A DNA stretch of 60,000 bases from Apostichopus japonicus (Eukaryota; Echinodermata; Holothuroidea; Aspidochirotida; Stichopodidae), in contig NC_092562.1 of assembly GCF_037975245.1 (NCBI RefSeq), positions 28,783,554 to 28,843,553 on the forward strand, written 5' to 3'. The notes beneath the pieces were generated by a model. That model worked only from the letters and a program-made list of their open reading frames with translations. It was not told the origin of the DNA and did no database searches. Made by a program: the position numbers and the translations under genes. Below are positions 42,366 through 55,056 of this stretch, piece after piece (position 1 is the first letter of the stretch; the number at the start of each line of letters is the position of its first letter).

Positions 42366-43230
42366 CCTGCAATGTACTTCACGTCCATACAGCTAGAGGA
42401 TCAAACATTATAAACCTTAAGACAAAAATCTATCAAAATGTAGCTAAAATATTCTGGCCAGCTCTGAATTAGAACAATTATGTTACTACAATGCTTTATC
42501 TGATAAGATAATTAACCTAACTGCATGTATTCTCATCCAAGAATCAACTGGCTAATACAGTAGTACCAATTCCTTGAAATATATTATACAGTATAAGGGA
42601 ACATTTACTTGTAACAATTTGCATATTTACAATTTCAAGTTTTGAACATTGAACAATTACTAGAATGCATTCATCCTTATAGTTACAGGTCTTGTGAAAA
42701 GCTTCAATGTCTTAGACTATGCATTATTCGCATCAGCCTATTGTTCTCGTCCATGAGGATTCTTTTCCTTGGGAATTTAGCTGTGCAAATTAGCCCTTCG
42801 GTAAAATCCAGCGTATATGTTCCGAAAATTTCGCTAAACTAGGCTAGGCTACAGAATATTAACATGTTGTTCAATTTGAACAATCAGTGTCAATAACTCT
42901 GGGTATTCTCTGTCACATTCGAAACAAGCGTGATTTGTAACTGACAACAGTTAATAGCATTGGTTTTTCGGTTAACTGTGATAGGTTTCATTCATGATTT
43001 ATTCTTTTATATTTCACATATTGTAAAGTTTTTATTCCTTTTATATTTCAAATTTTGTATAAGTTTTTATTCCATTTCACATGTTTCAAGGGTTAAATTT
43101 CGAACCGGAAAGCCGGTAATTGTTGCTAAATAGACCGATTTTCGATGCGACATGCCCCTTCAAATTAATGTCTTAGGAACTATGTAAATACGTTAGAAGC
43201 TCCCACTGTTGGATACAGTATACTGGTTGG
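42366..43230. other. No gene seen
   Basis: AT-rich, with no supported feature beyond scattered TTTTATATTTCA repeats near 43000-43070. Confidence 0.5.
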
Positions 43231-43276
43231 TAGGTAGGTTGTGGGGAGACAGGTAAGTGGGGAACGAAGTAAATAC
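43231..43276 (+). repeat. Interspersed family B, 3' fragment
   Basis: AGGTTGTGGGGAGACAGGTA then AGTGGGGAACGAAGTAAAT matches only the end of the family. Confidence 0.75.
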
Positions 43277-43969
43277 AGTATACTGTACTTCTTCATACTG
43301 TATGCGACACGGATGATAAGGAGAGACTTACAAACCTGTACATCATACTTGCACAACAGATACAGGAGATTCAAATTAAGGAAAAATGACGACATATTAA
43401 GTGGTAGTTGCTCAAAGGCAAGATTCTGAGGAAGCCAATATTACAACAGTTCTAGTCATTGTAATTGCTGTAAGAGCAGGCATCTTTACCTCTTAAATTA
43501 TGTTGTGGAGGGAGACTAAATGTGGTTTTCAAGGGGAGCTTGCAGAGATTATTGCACAAATGTGTTTTAATAACTTTCCAATAGTTTCAGCATGAAGGGA
43601 GGGATGTACTGCCCCAGGCACTCAATATGTTTTTCAGAGAATTTGTTTGTTAAATGGGTCGGTTGCATGCTGATTTTTCACTTCCTCAGCACACAAACAG
43701 CTCTTACAAAGCTTTAATACAAACTCTGGGGATATTTAAGTGTTCAAATTTTGTGTATGTATATGTTTGTACATGCACTTAGCTGCAGTATTGAACTTTT
43801 CTCAACATTGTCTCATGTACTATGATGGTTCTTTGGTGCACAAAACTGTTCCACATCTAAGTTGCACTTGTTCAGCAATTTGCCCATTTTGCATTGCAAT
43901 TAGCAATGTGATATAGGTTAAATTATTCCCTGAAACTGTCCCGATCCCACAGCTCCAATAAATTCCAAA

Positions 43970-45312
43970 CTTACTGGTTTGGATATTGACGAGTGACGAG
44001 CTTACCTGTCTCCCCACTACCTAAGCACTCTTGTTCTACCGTGCCTAGAATGAACTTGTAACCTGTTAACAGTGTGTGCCCTCTATGACTAGAGTCCTCC
44101 TCTGGTCAATGTCCTTCCTTCTCATGAGACCATGTCCCCTGCCAAAGTGATTCCCTAGCTGAAGACCAGGTGCAGTCTCACCTACCTTCACCAATCAGAC
44201 TGCCCTCTTCAACTCCATACACGTTTCTCCACTGTACCCCCTGACACTTGGTAACCCTATGTTGCTTTTTGTATTTTCCTCCGTCTCTCCCACTATTAAC
44301 CAATGGACAAGATAAACAAAGAGCGTCACCCCTCTTTCCCCTCAGGAAGGACACCGCCACTGTTGTGAACACTCAAAGGGGGGGGGGAGGGACGACGTGG
44401 ACAGACCGAATGGTAATGGACTGAACTGGTAGTCCCTTCCCTTCCAGGTAGTCCCTTCCCTCGTATCGGATGGTCAGGTAACATTGATGTTTCTTGTGCA
44501 CTGGTATGTGTAAGCATCCTTTCAGTCTTTGCTTGAAGCCCACATGCCCAGCTTTCTGAGAAGAGGAATAATTAGTGCAGGGCTTTCCATACGGAAGTGA
44601 TTGGGCCTGTTACGAATCTGAGAGGATTTAGGTTAGGATGGAACGCCAAAATCCAACTCTGTTTTGCATTGAAAGAATGAGGACCGGAAGAAGGTTCCTT
44701 CTCTCCCGAAACCTCTATGACTACCTTTTCCAACATAGCTTGTATTCCCCCTCTAATGCTAATCTCTGTGGCCCATAGGGGACCACAATTAGGACCTGCT
44801 GTGGTCCCGTCTCAACACTCATTACCTCTCTCTGCTTTGATTCAGACCCCTCTTCTACAGCATCCCTCTGGTCTCCTGGGTTCCCAAAACCCTGCATCTC
44901 TAATAAAACCTACTGAGATCCACTTTGTTCACGTCTCGGTACCCGTTCTCTTTCCTTTATTCGGTACGGACCTCCTAGTGACCCCCACTCATGTTCTTAC
45001 TTCTTTGCGTCCTGGTTGACGCTACTTCTTTTGGCGACTGGGTTTTGGGACACTCTACGACCATCTCTCTCTGTCTCCAAGTACCAAAAAATGATCCTAG
45101 GAAACCGTTCCGATCGAAATAAGTATATAAATCCACACAAAAATAGAACGATATAGATACTTTAGGTGGTAGAAAGAGAAGGAACAACAATGACCAGAGG
45201 GGTCAGGTCAGAGAGTTCTCAAGGTGATAAAAGGTTACCAGTTCATTCTAGACATGGTACAACGAGAGTGCTAACATTATGGGGAGACAGGTAAGGGAGG
45301 AGTGAAGTAAAT
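43970..45312. mobile_element. Inverted family B arms around a 1.0-kb GC-richer core
   Basis: The left arm 43970-44131 (reverse) and right arm 45151-45312 (forward) are about 80% complementary over about 160 bp. Shared words are CTTACCTGTCTCCCC, TAGAATGAACT, GTAACC and CCTTCTC. The core 44132-45150 is GC-richer than its neighbours, with a G run at 44377-44389. Long inverted arms resemble a foldback transposon, but two independent inverted insertions are an alternative. Short frames in the core match nothing recognisable. Confidence 0.55.
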
Positions 45313-47002
45313 GTCGTAATTGCTACTTCTATACTTAGAAGGTAATAGGCAACATGTAGGGTGAAGAGACTATTATAGTTTGTTCTAAATTAGTTAAGTG
45401 TTCAAAGACCTACTAATAGACAGCCAAATAGTAGTCTGAATGCTGTATGACACTAGACATTATACACTTTACTCACCTCAGAGGTTAGGATGTACCAAAA
45501 TACCTCTCTATCCATTCAGAGTAGTAGCAGGAAAGAATATCCTAAACTATTCCAGTTCTTTCCATCTAGTTAATCTTTATATACATTTGAACCATGACAA
45601 TCCTTATATAAAAGGTAAGCTGTGTTGACTTCAAATGTTAGCATGCTGAGTGTACCATTCTTTAAAAAGAAGAAATTTTTAACCCTACTTTCCAAATCAC
45701 ATTCTGACTCATAAACACACGTATTGAACAGTGTTTGATTAAGTTAATTAAATATCTCACTGAGGAGAAAATTTTTGATTGCTGCAATAGAATATTTACG
45801 CTAAAATGTGAATCAGAGACCACTATTTAACTTTCTAGCATATTAATACAACGAGCAATAAATCCTACTAATGACCTTTACTATGCATAGTATAATTTCA
45901 CTCAACATTCAGAATTAATAATTTAATTGTTACAGTGGGTTTGCAGTTTTTCATATATATTTTGAAATCTTTTATGATAATTTCAAACTGCCAAGTGCCA
46001 TAATTTACAACTTGAATATATGTGCAGGTATAAGTTGCTATTCATAATTTAGGCAATAGTTCTCATACAAGTACAAAAAAAAAAAATTTTTTGGAGCTAG
46101 CCAAAATTATGCACTAAAAGCTGTCCACAGTGTAAAGTGACATGCTGTACATGAACCATATCAGTTAACATACATGTACATATATATAAGTGTAAAACTT
46201 ATCACTGTTCATACCATGTAAATTCAGTTCATATGTATGCATGCACAGTTTTACAAATATCACTTCACAATACAATGACACACAGAACTGTACTGTATAT
46301 CTCTGATCTCTTTATAAATCATCCTATCTAATGTGAGCCTCTCTCTTGGCGTTCCATACTGCTTGTAAAGTCTGCACACATGTGTGAAGTATTACTACTG
46401 TTCAGGGATATAGACATAGTAGGCGGCCTACACCATAGCTGCAGCTTTGTCAGTTCTAATTACCTCATCTCCACTTTACTATCCAGTAGCACTGCTGTAT
46501 GTAAGCATCAACACTGCTGGATGCCTTCAACCCCCTACTGCAGTGAGAAATTTTCAATCTCAACTAACTAACTGTTCAAAACATATTCCGGAATGCATAC
46601 ATGTATACATGTGTCAATAGCATACAGCATGTCTTTATCAAGTAGTTATCAGCAGTAAGATTAGTTGCAAGTTACAGACCTTGTGTAAATTGGCCTACTG
46701 TACAGTAAATATACTGTATCCCAATTTCTGGTTCTTTAACTTTTGAATTGAATTTCAGAAAGTAGCTGCATCAATGGAAGTATTAACCATGGCCCTTCCA
46801 TTCAGTTAATTAATGCAGATTTAGGCTAATTACACTACTACACTTAATGAATTTAATTAAATATGCAGGATTTTAAGGCAATGCTAAGTGTACATACAGT
46901 TTCAGTACTACAATGCTTTTTAACACATTTCAGTGTAAAATTGTACGTGTTTCACACAACAATTATCTTCACCTTCACTCTAGGCCTCACGGTACAGCCA
47001 GC
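45313..47002. other. No gene seen
   Basis: AT-rich; a piece at 45818-45845 is related to the short dispersed repeat at 14361. Several ACTGTACAG-type palindromes. No coding exon is supported. Confidence 0.5.
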
Positions 47003-47046
47003 ATGCTAAGGTTGTGGGGAGACAGGTAAGCGAGAAGCGAAGCAGA
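47003..47046 (+). repeat. Interspersed family B, 3' fragment
   Basis: TGCTAAGGTTGTGGGGAGAC then AGGTAAGCGAGAAGCGAAG. A further decayed trace is at 47139-47171 (GAGACAGGTAAGGGAGATGC). Confidence 0.7.
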
Positions 47047-47372
47047 TTCGGAAGGATCTGCACAAGAGAAGAGTCCTGCTAAATTATAAACAGTTAATAG
47101 GATAGGTAGATGGTAAATGCAATAAGTGCAATAGCAGAGTTGAGACAGGTAAGGGAGATGCACAGTAAATTAATTCCCACAATAGGTGAAGTTGTTAATT
47201 ATTATTATTATTATTTTTACCAAATTTATAATATTTTTATTTGACCAAATTTTTTTTTTACCCAATTTTTTAAATTATTTTTTTACCAAATTGAACACGT
47301 TAATCTAAAATCTGGCTAAAAAACAACATCACATTAGTGGCAACTCCCTGGTTTGGGTACTTACAAATGAAC

Positions 47373-47572
47373 ACACTTACCTGTCTTCTACTACACTAAA
47401 GCACTTTCCTAGTCTACCAAGATGCCACTGGTATAGTTTTAGCACTGCAACCCGGTGACCACTCCTAAGGGTCACCAGGGGCGCAGTGCTCCAATTATAC
47501 CAGTGGCATCTAGGTAGACTAGGAAAGTGTGTTACTGTAGTAGGAGACAGGTAAGAGAGGAGTGAAGTAAAT
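47373..47572. repeat. Near-perfect palindrome (foldback) of about 180 bp
   Basis: The left arm starts ACTTACCTGTCTTCTACTAC and the right arm ends GTAGTAGGAGACAGGTAAG. Inside, CACTTTCCTAGTCTACC with GATGCCACTGGTATA pairs with TATACCAGTGGCATC and GGTAGACTAGGAAAGTG. Then AGCACTGC with GGTGACC pairs with GGTCACC and GCAGTGCT around a tiny loop near 47465. The outer ends match family B. The DNA could extrude a cruciform, and a transcript would form a long hairpin. Confidence 0.88.
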
Positions 47573-47967
47573 ATGGATTTCCTTTGGCTCAGGGTGACCC
47601 ACCTGTTGGGACAAGATAAGGACTTGGCCACTCTATGATAGCCTCAAGACAGGATATGCAAATTAAAGTTTCCGTTATTTGGATTTTAGGGCTTCATATA
47701 AGTAAAGCATGTACCATGAATATTGCAGCAGAGTTGCTGATTGCAATTGGCGCAGTGTGTCCAGACATTAAATGAATTCAAACAATTATACACATGTATT
47801 CATAGCATGCAATAAATGGCTTATTGGACACAGCTGTGAAAACACTTAATGTAGGCTGTAATAATGTTTTTGCGAGGAGACTGAGAATAAAAGCAAAACA
47901 GAGCGTTTCTGACTGCAGTGCCTCATGTTTTGCTTTAGCTGTGCCACTTCTTTGCTTTAATTGTGAT

Positions 47968-48122
47968 CTGGCACTTCCTCCTTCCCTCTGTCCCCCCTCT
48001 CCCTCTGTCCCCCGCTCCCTTTGTCCTCCCTTTGTCCCTCCCTCCCCTCCCCGCTCCAACCCTCCCTCCCCTCCCCCTCCCTCTGTTCCCCCCATCCCTC
48101 CCTCTGTCCCTCCGTCCCTACA
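47968..48122 (+). repeat. Pyrimidine-only CCCTCTGTCCC / CCTCCCT tract
   Basis: About 150 bp almost purely C and T on the plus strand, with tandem CTCCCTCTGTCCCCC units. Overlapping Pro/Ser- or Gly/Glu-rich frames in all phases are artefacts. It can form triplex (H-DNA) structure. Confidence 0.85.
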
Positions 48123-48125
48123 GCA

Positions 48126-51100
48126 CAGACATTTACTTTGTTTCCTTTCTCAAAAATCATGTTTTATTTGTCAAGCAAAACTGGAAATCATATTAGCTTG
48201 GATCTATCTATTCTAGATACAAGAATCTTCATCTTCTTCTTTGATCCTCTGTTTGCTTTCCATCTCCCAAGACGCAAGTTATAATTTGCAAACCAGACAT
48301 AATATTACTGGCTTTTATATACTGTACAGTGCAATATTATTAAGCCCTGCATATAGATGAGGTGTGATGAAACAACGCTTCTGTACAGTTACATGCGTGT
48401 GTATGTTATGCGCTCCATCCTTCACTGTTACATGTGTATCAGCACTGGCAAATGCAGATCAGCTCTCATCCAATTGGCTACTGGAATTATTCCCATCCAT
48501 CGTTGCATTTTAATACTGTGTTTACCACTCTGTGCACAAGTAATTCTACCTAGACAAATATATTCCAATACAGCTACTCTATATAGTCTGCTGTACAGTG
48601 TAGTTATCTTATGTATTAATACATTTAAATTTCTCAATTAGATGCATGTCTCAACATGAATATATGAGAATTAGAAAATATATATATTTTGAATTTTCTC
48701 TGCATTCATTCCAGGCGTGAATTAAACCTTGTAATTACCTAGTGTACATGAAAAGAGACAAGATCTTCCTGTATGTACAGAGGCATATATGGGAATAAAA
48801 ACTAACATATATATACTGTAGAATAATAATCTTTGAAATATGTACCAATGAGTTTTATTAAAATTCTGAATAAATATTACTATGACTCAGCATACATAGT
48901 GAGCTGTACATATATACTGTACATATACACATTTTAATTTGTGTATTTGAGTTTAGTGTTCATTCATGAGAGTATACAATATACAGCATCTGCTAAGTAT
49001 ATATGTACTTATATGCAAAGGAATATTCTGTTTCCAATAACATGTTCAACATAAAATTACTATTAAAACTGATTTGGGAATGTTAATAAATATAAATAAA
49101 TTTTTAAATATTTCAATCATAATGTTCAGTTCTCTTTTAAAGTACCATTTACATCCTTACTACTTATTATAACTCTAAACTGTACACTACTGTATCACTC
49201 ATAAAGTGCATTGTACACAAACAGTATCACATGGTTGGTGTCTGCACTCATTAGTTCAACTAACTGAAGGCCTGTACACCACCACTTTTCAAGGCTGAAC
49301 AAACATTTACCTACTAACTGGTAAGAATTATTACAAAACCAAGTACTACTGCATATGACAATTAAATGAAGTAGGTGTGATTTGATGAAAACAATTGTCA
49401 AGCCCATGCAGGTTGCAGATTGCCAAGCTAAAAAATAACCAAACTGTAGTCTACTGCATAAGTACTGGCCCCTGTGGTATCAATAGGAAAAGGTATGTTT
49501 TTAACAGCACTCAGTTGTTCTTCTGAGACGAACAAATTTCTGTTCGGACAACCAGAATCCGGCTTCCAAGGTCTGGAGCAGATGACTAGTTGTTTCCCCA
49601 TCAAATTTTGACTGCATTGTGAAGTCTGAAACCTCCCAAATCAAGATCAAATGATAAATTGGTATCACCCTCAGTTACTCTGGAGATAGTCCTAAGAGAC
49701 TAAATTACAGTAGTTGGAGACCTATCATCCACAGGAAGGGAAGTTTTACTGGCCGAGAGCTTCTGTGCTTTTCTGTTCACCAACCTACACATCTCTCCTT
49801 CATATTTGTAATTTTTTTTTGCTACATTTTTCAGACAAAGAAAATTGTCATTGGGTCAACCAGAAAAAAAAACTTTAAACTTTGCCCGGTTAGGATCAAA
49901 TAAAGTTAAAAATTTATCAACCTACATATATAAGAAGTTACACTAGCAAATATGGTGCACTTAAAGATGTATTCACAGATATTTCTGCCACCTATGATGA
50001 AGTCAAGCTTCCAGTAGGTCAGGGAATCCAGTTTGCAAAAAGACTCATGAAATCTAGACTTTATTTCAATCTAACCAAATCTGACTAGATTCAATATAAA
50101 CTTGAAAAATTCATTCACTGTTCTGGTTTTGTGCTTTCTGCACAAATTAGACCTTCATTTAAAGATCCACACAAAATAACCTCAGGGATATATTACTGTA
50201 GTTTAAACCAGCCACTTAATTATGGAAAAAACAAAAACAGCGAAATCAAACAAACTTGTAAAAGTGGATATGAAGAATGGTGATCTTAGGTAATTTAAAA
50301 AGAAAATACTTGTAGGCAAACTACAATGGCTTGTAGGCTCATATCACAGAGAAAGGAAAGAAGCCAGTGGCCTTCTTTGGGTTTGCTCCACCCCCCCCCT
50401 CCCAGTTCCCCCAACTCTTTTGCAGGCATGTCAACTTTTGATGTCATATCACGGACAATTACAGCACAGTGATGTACTTGAAATCCCCTCAGAATAAAAC
50501 CAATGAACCGACTGACCTGCAGTACAGCAAACACTCATAGAGACAGAATGTAGAGACAGAAAGTACAGTAGTACTGGCACATGTAGATATATGGCCAGTA
50601 CAGTGTATAGGAACGGAGTCTGGTGATCATGCTGCTTGGATGTGAACTAACTGAATGTGTATCAACACCGTGTGTGTAGTGTGTAATAAACTAGACATTC
50701 CAATAAGGGGCTTTCATGGGCCTTCCATATGTCTGACAGAGACTAAGTTCCATTAATAAGGACCCTACGGATCTTGTGATTTCTTTTTCAAAGCTGAGCA
50801 CTGGCAGTACATACACGTACAGTAGGATGACTTTTGCTTATAAAGTGCTAAGACGAGTTTACAGTTTGTTAAATTGCTATTTTAAGTTTCGAGCAAATTT
50901 CCAAAGGAAACAGCAAGTGCTCATATATGCAGTGAAATACACCCCCCCAAAAAAAAAAAAAAAATAGTATGTATTAATTTGTTTCTCCTGAACTGTGCTA
51001 TATTGTACTACTACAGTGTAGCAGAACTGGCAGATCTATACAAGTTATCTATATTCGGTCAGTATTATTTCAAACACAAAGTGCACAGTATAGTCAGTAT

Positions 51101-53300
51101 GGTCACTGCACACATATATCTACATTATTTATAAGGCGCTCCAACAATTGAACACAAGACAATTAAGACTTAGCTGTACATACTACAGTAGCTGTGCACA
51201 TTCAATTGTAGCACACAATGCCATTCAAAAGATGAAATACAAGATATATCTGTGCATTTTGACTATAAATGTACATAGGAACTATGTCAGCTATTGACCA
51301 GACCATACCCCGATGATAACTTGCTCGACCCACTCTTTAGATCTACTGTATGGTATGTAATATAGTCTATAATAAACAGAAGTTACATAATGTATGATTC
51401 CAAGGAATCCAAGCAAGCAAGAAAATCAATTTGAGCTGATAGTGTGATAATACTGTATACAGTAACTGCAGTGGCCTGACAGATTGTTGGTGTATACTGT
51501 ACACTGTACAGTACATCTAGTGTAGTGTACATGTATAATGCCTGGTTATGTACGTACCTGTAGTCAGCAAAATTATTGCTTTCTTTGTAGCTGATAAAGT
51601 ATAGTGTATATATATACCAATGGTAAATTACAGTCCGAAATAGATGTATCATAATGTTAGTGTTTTATTGATAGTTCTACAGTATGCATGTTGTACATGT
51701 AGCTGTGTAGATGGAAAGCCACTTTATGGGAGAAACCGGGCTGTCCTATAATTTCATCAATATTATATGCCTTTACCATTTATTTAATTCAGCAAAAAAC
51801 CATATAAATGAGCTAAGATTCGAGGGTGGTCTCGTACAAATTAGCCCCTTCCCTTACAGTATTGTAGTAATTATGTCACTATTGAGTACAGCTGTTCTAG
51901 CAAAGAATCTAGACATCATCCAAGTTAGATGAACATTACCCAAATAATTGGCTGGATTTAAAGGGATCACACAGTATAACAGTCCAGACGTTTCATTCCT
52001 TCTGCTTTTAAAACAATTTTTTTATTTCCCCCTTGGAAGATCATACCATTTTGTTGTACACGATGTCAAATTAGAAGATTGGAAAATATACCTGCACAAA
52101 CTTTCAAATATATATCATTAAAAGGTCAGCCTTTATTTCCTCCCAAATGTATCATCATCTGCATACCTGTATAATAGTAATACTGTACATTTTGTATTCA
52201 AGTTTAACACATAAAGGCCCAAAAGCAGAACACTAAGTTGCATTTATCTTGCCTGCCAAACCACTCTCAGTACTACTACATCATCATATATATAAGGTGC
52301 AGTCTCTGCCTCAATCATGTTTCACTGTTCGAGTCCGCTATATCTACGATGATCACGTAGTACAGCATGTCATCCAATTTTGTTTCTCGCCGCCGTTCAT
52401 TTATGCCACACGCACGCACACATACACCGAGGACTGTATATAGTTATCAGGCCTGGATGTATGCACACCATACAGCGTGCATAAATTTTAATCAAGAGGC
52501 CCGCAGTTCTAATACAGTAGTGTAGTACTACGCCGCATCATCGTTGGTTCGTACGTTGGGGGAAAGATTTCATTCCACAGAAATTGTGGATTCATGACCA
52601 AGGATATGTAGCATGGCAAAACATGACCTTTTATTTTGTCGCTTTGCCGAGACATTTGAGCACAAAAAAGGGAGAGTGTGCGGGAGGGAGTAGCCTGTTT
52701 GTGATCCAAGAAAGGAGAAAAAAAATTAAATCTATTTTAGTTTCATATGGTTCACATTCTGTTCCCTTAAGAGTTAGTTTTCTATGTCTTTATTTTAATT
52801 AATATATATTGTATCTTATTTGTTGATTTATTGAAGTTTTGTTTATTTTAGTTCTTATTTTATTGTTACCAATCTTATCGTTCTTATTGTTACCAATAAT
52901 AACTGGAGAATAAATAGATAAAATCTAGCAATGCTAAACATATGTAGCTTGGTGTTTGCACAGAGTTGTGTGGGACAGTGTACAGGTGTAGTGTTTACAT
53001 GTAAGGATATCCTACAATTGTAACTTTGATAATTTGATATTAAACCTATCACACAATATTATGTATAGAGAATGGATTGATAATTTTCAAGGATTTACTT
53101 TTTTATGATAAGTAACTAGAATTATTCTATCAATTTTTTTTTACCCCCTGTGTCTAGTACAGTACTCTTACCTGCATGGCTTATTTAAGGAATTAGTGTG
53201 CTACTAGCACCAAACAGTCTGTACTATTAGTTATTAAAGCCTTATTGTTAGTAAACTACAAATTGTACAACCATTATGTGTAAAACAATGTGATCAATTA
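48126..53300. other. Long stretch with no gene supported
   Basis: AT-rich; notable for many CTGTACAG palindromes and TACATGTA words. C/A runs at 50389-50399 and 50941-50963. No domain-bearing frame seen. Confidence 0.5.
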
Positions 53301-53302
53301 CT

Positions 53303-53718
53303 TTACTCCATGGATGGTACAATCTAAGGACAGCTCACAAGGGCCATAAATGTGTTTAATTTACTCCATAGATGGTATAATCTAAGTCTTTTAAGGACAG
53401 CTCACAAGGGCCATGTATGTGTTTAATTTATCCCATGGATGGTACAATCTAAGGACAGCTCACAAGGGCCATAAATGTGTTTAATTTACTCCAGGGATGG
53501 TATAATCTAAGTCTTTTAAGGACAGCTCACAAGGGCCATGTATGTGTTTAATTTATCCCATGGATGGTTCAATCTAAGGACAGCTCACAAGGGCCATAAA
53601 TGTGTTTAATTTACTCCATGGATGGTATAATCTAAGTCTTTTAAGGACAGCTCACAAGGGCCATGTATGTGTTTAATTTATCCCATGGATGGTTCAATCT
53701 AAGGACAGCTCACAAGGA
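53303..53718. repeat. Dimeric tandem repeat, higher-order period about 125 bp
   Basis: Two related units alternate. One reads CATGGATGGTACAATCTAAG GACAGCTCACAAGGGCCATAAA in two consecutive words, the other has GATGGTATAATCTAAGTC, then TTTTAAGGACAGC and GGGCCATGTATG. About seven monomers form three and a half dimers, ending in a truncated unit. Confidence 0.92.
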
Positions 53719-54386
53719 TTGTGTAAAGTATGTGACCAAAAGTTGAAAACAGTTTGGCAGGTATTATTATTAAATACTGTAACATCCTGATCATGATAAG
53801 TTTACAGCAGGTTGCTAGTTGTCTGTCATGAGTACCTAGACTAGAGGTACATTACTACAGTACTGTAATAATTAATTTACTTGGTTATGAAAAGATCCTT
53901 GAATTTGAAGATATGATTGTGTGGAGAGAACAAAGGGCACCAATACCACATGTACAAAGAGGCACTGCCATGGGCCCTTTTAATGGACAATGTACCCCGT
54001 AGATGCTAAATGTCTATGTGTATATTATTGTTCCTAATTACGTAAATTTGCACAAAACATGAGAGAGCAAATTTTGTATTTGATGAAGATGCTGAGCTAT
54101 GCCTCTGGTGTAAAAACTGCATAAATATTGCATACATGTACAAAACTTCTTGTATCAGTACATTCAGTTCTTGCATACATGTTGAAACATTACATTTACC
54201 ATGATTACCACTCGTAATGGAAACTGAGAACTTCAAGAAGAAATTCCAGGAAGAAGAAGTTCCAAGGGAATATCATGCAAGTCCTTCTCAATTCATGGTA
54301 AATAAGGGAGGAGGATTGATTGGATGGAGTCTCAGCTAGGGGTTGGGGGGGGGATGGTGCTAAGTTGTTATCAATTATTAGACCTG
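53719..54386. other. No gene seen
   Basis: Nothing supported apart from a G run at 54345-54353. Confidence 0.5.
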
Positions 54387-54450
54387 TTAGGTAGATGAGG
54401 AAGTGCATAACTAGACTGGAGACAGGTAAGAGAGGAGGAGTGCAGTATAT
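54387..54450 (+). repeat. Interspersed family B fragment
   Basis: TTAGGTAGATGAGGAAGTGC then GGAGACAGGTAAGAGAGGAG, closest to the right arm of the palindrome at 47373. Confidence 0.65.
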
Positions 54451-54604
54451 CATTGCTTTGACCATAGCTGTTTGTAAGGGCTTCTACTGTAGTTGACAAC
54501 TGTAGGCCACATGACAAAATGCCTTCTGTGGTTGTAATGCATCTCATTGAGTGAAGGCCTTGAATTAACAGAGATACATGCCCAATCCTCATTATGATAT
54601 ATAT

Positions 54605-55048
54605 CAGGGATGTGCCCAGGATTTCCTGAGTGCCGGGTATACTGACTGATCGCCGTCCTGGGGAGGGTCTAAGGGGGAGGGGCGTCTTTTTTGAAGGTGC
54701 TCAAATGCTGGTACTTGTGTAGCTTTTTAAGCTGTATACACAAGTACTAGTTTTGCTAACAATTTACATTTTTAAATTTTGTTTTAGTGAAATTTTACGT
54801 ACCTGGTAAAAGTTTTTAGTTTGTTTCAAAGAGACTGGACTGATTGAGAGCCGTAAGTTATATTTCTCGAATGCGTAACCAATGCATTATTAGTCTGTAT
54901 GATTTTGGCATAGGCTAGGCCCATATATTGTTAGGAATGTCGGGATTTCAGATGAAAATAGTGCTGGGCGGGATTCACAATTTTTAAGACAGTGCTGGGC
55001 GGTAATTTTTTGTGCTGTGTGGGGCCGCCCAGCGTGGGCACATCCCTG
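54605..55048. mobile_element. hAT-type non-autonomous element (MITE), 444 bp
   Basis: Inverted termini CAGGGATGTGCCCA and TGGGCACATCCCTG are perfect over 14 bp. They are flanked by ATATATAT on both sides (54597-54604 and 55049-55056), consistent with an 8-bp target duplication, though low complexity weakens that point. No transposase frame. Confidence 0.82.
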
Positions 55049-55056
55049 ATATATAT

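Noticed and set aside
44178-45190. Several 60-100-codon frames in the GC-richer core
   Set aside because: Overlapping on both strands, no recognisable domain, no conserved splice context.
47778-48284. Pro/Ser-rich and Gly/Glu-rich open frames in several phases
   Set aside because: Direct products of a pyrimidine-only low-complexity tract.
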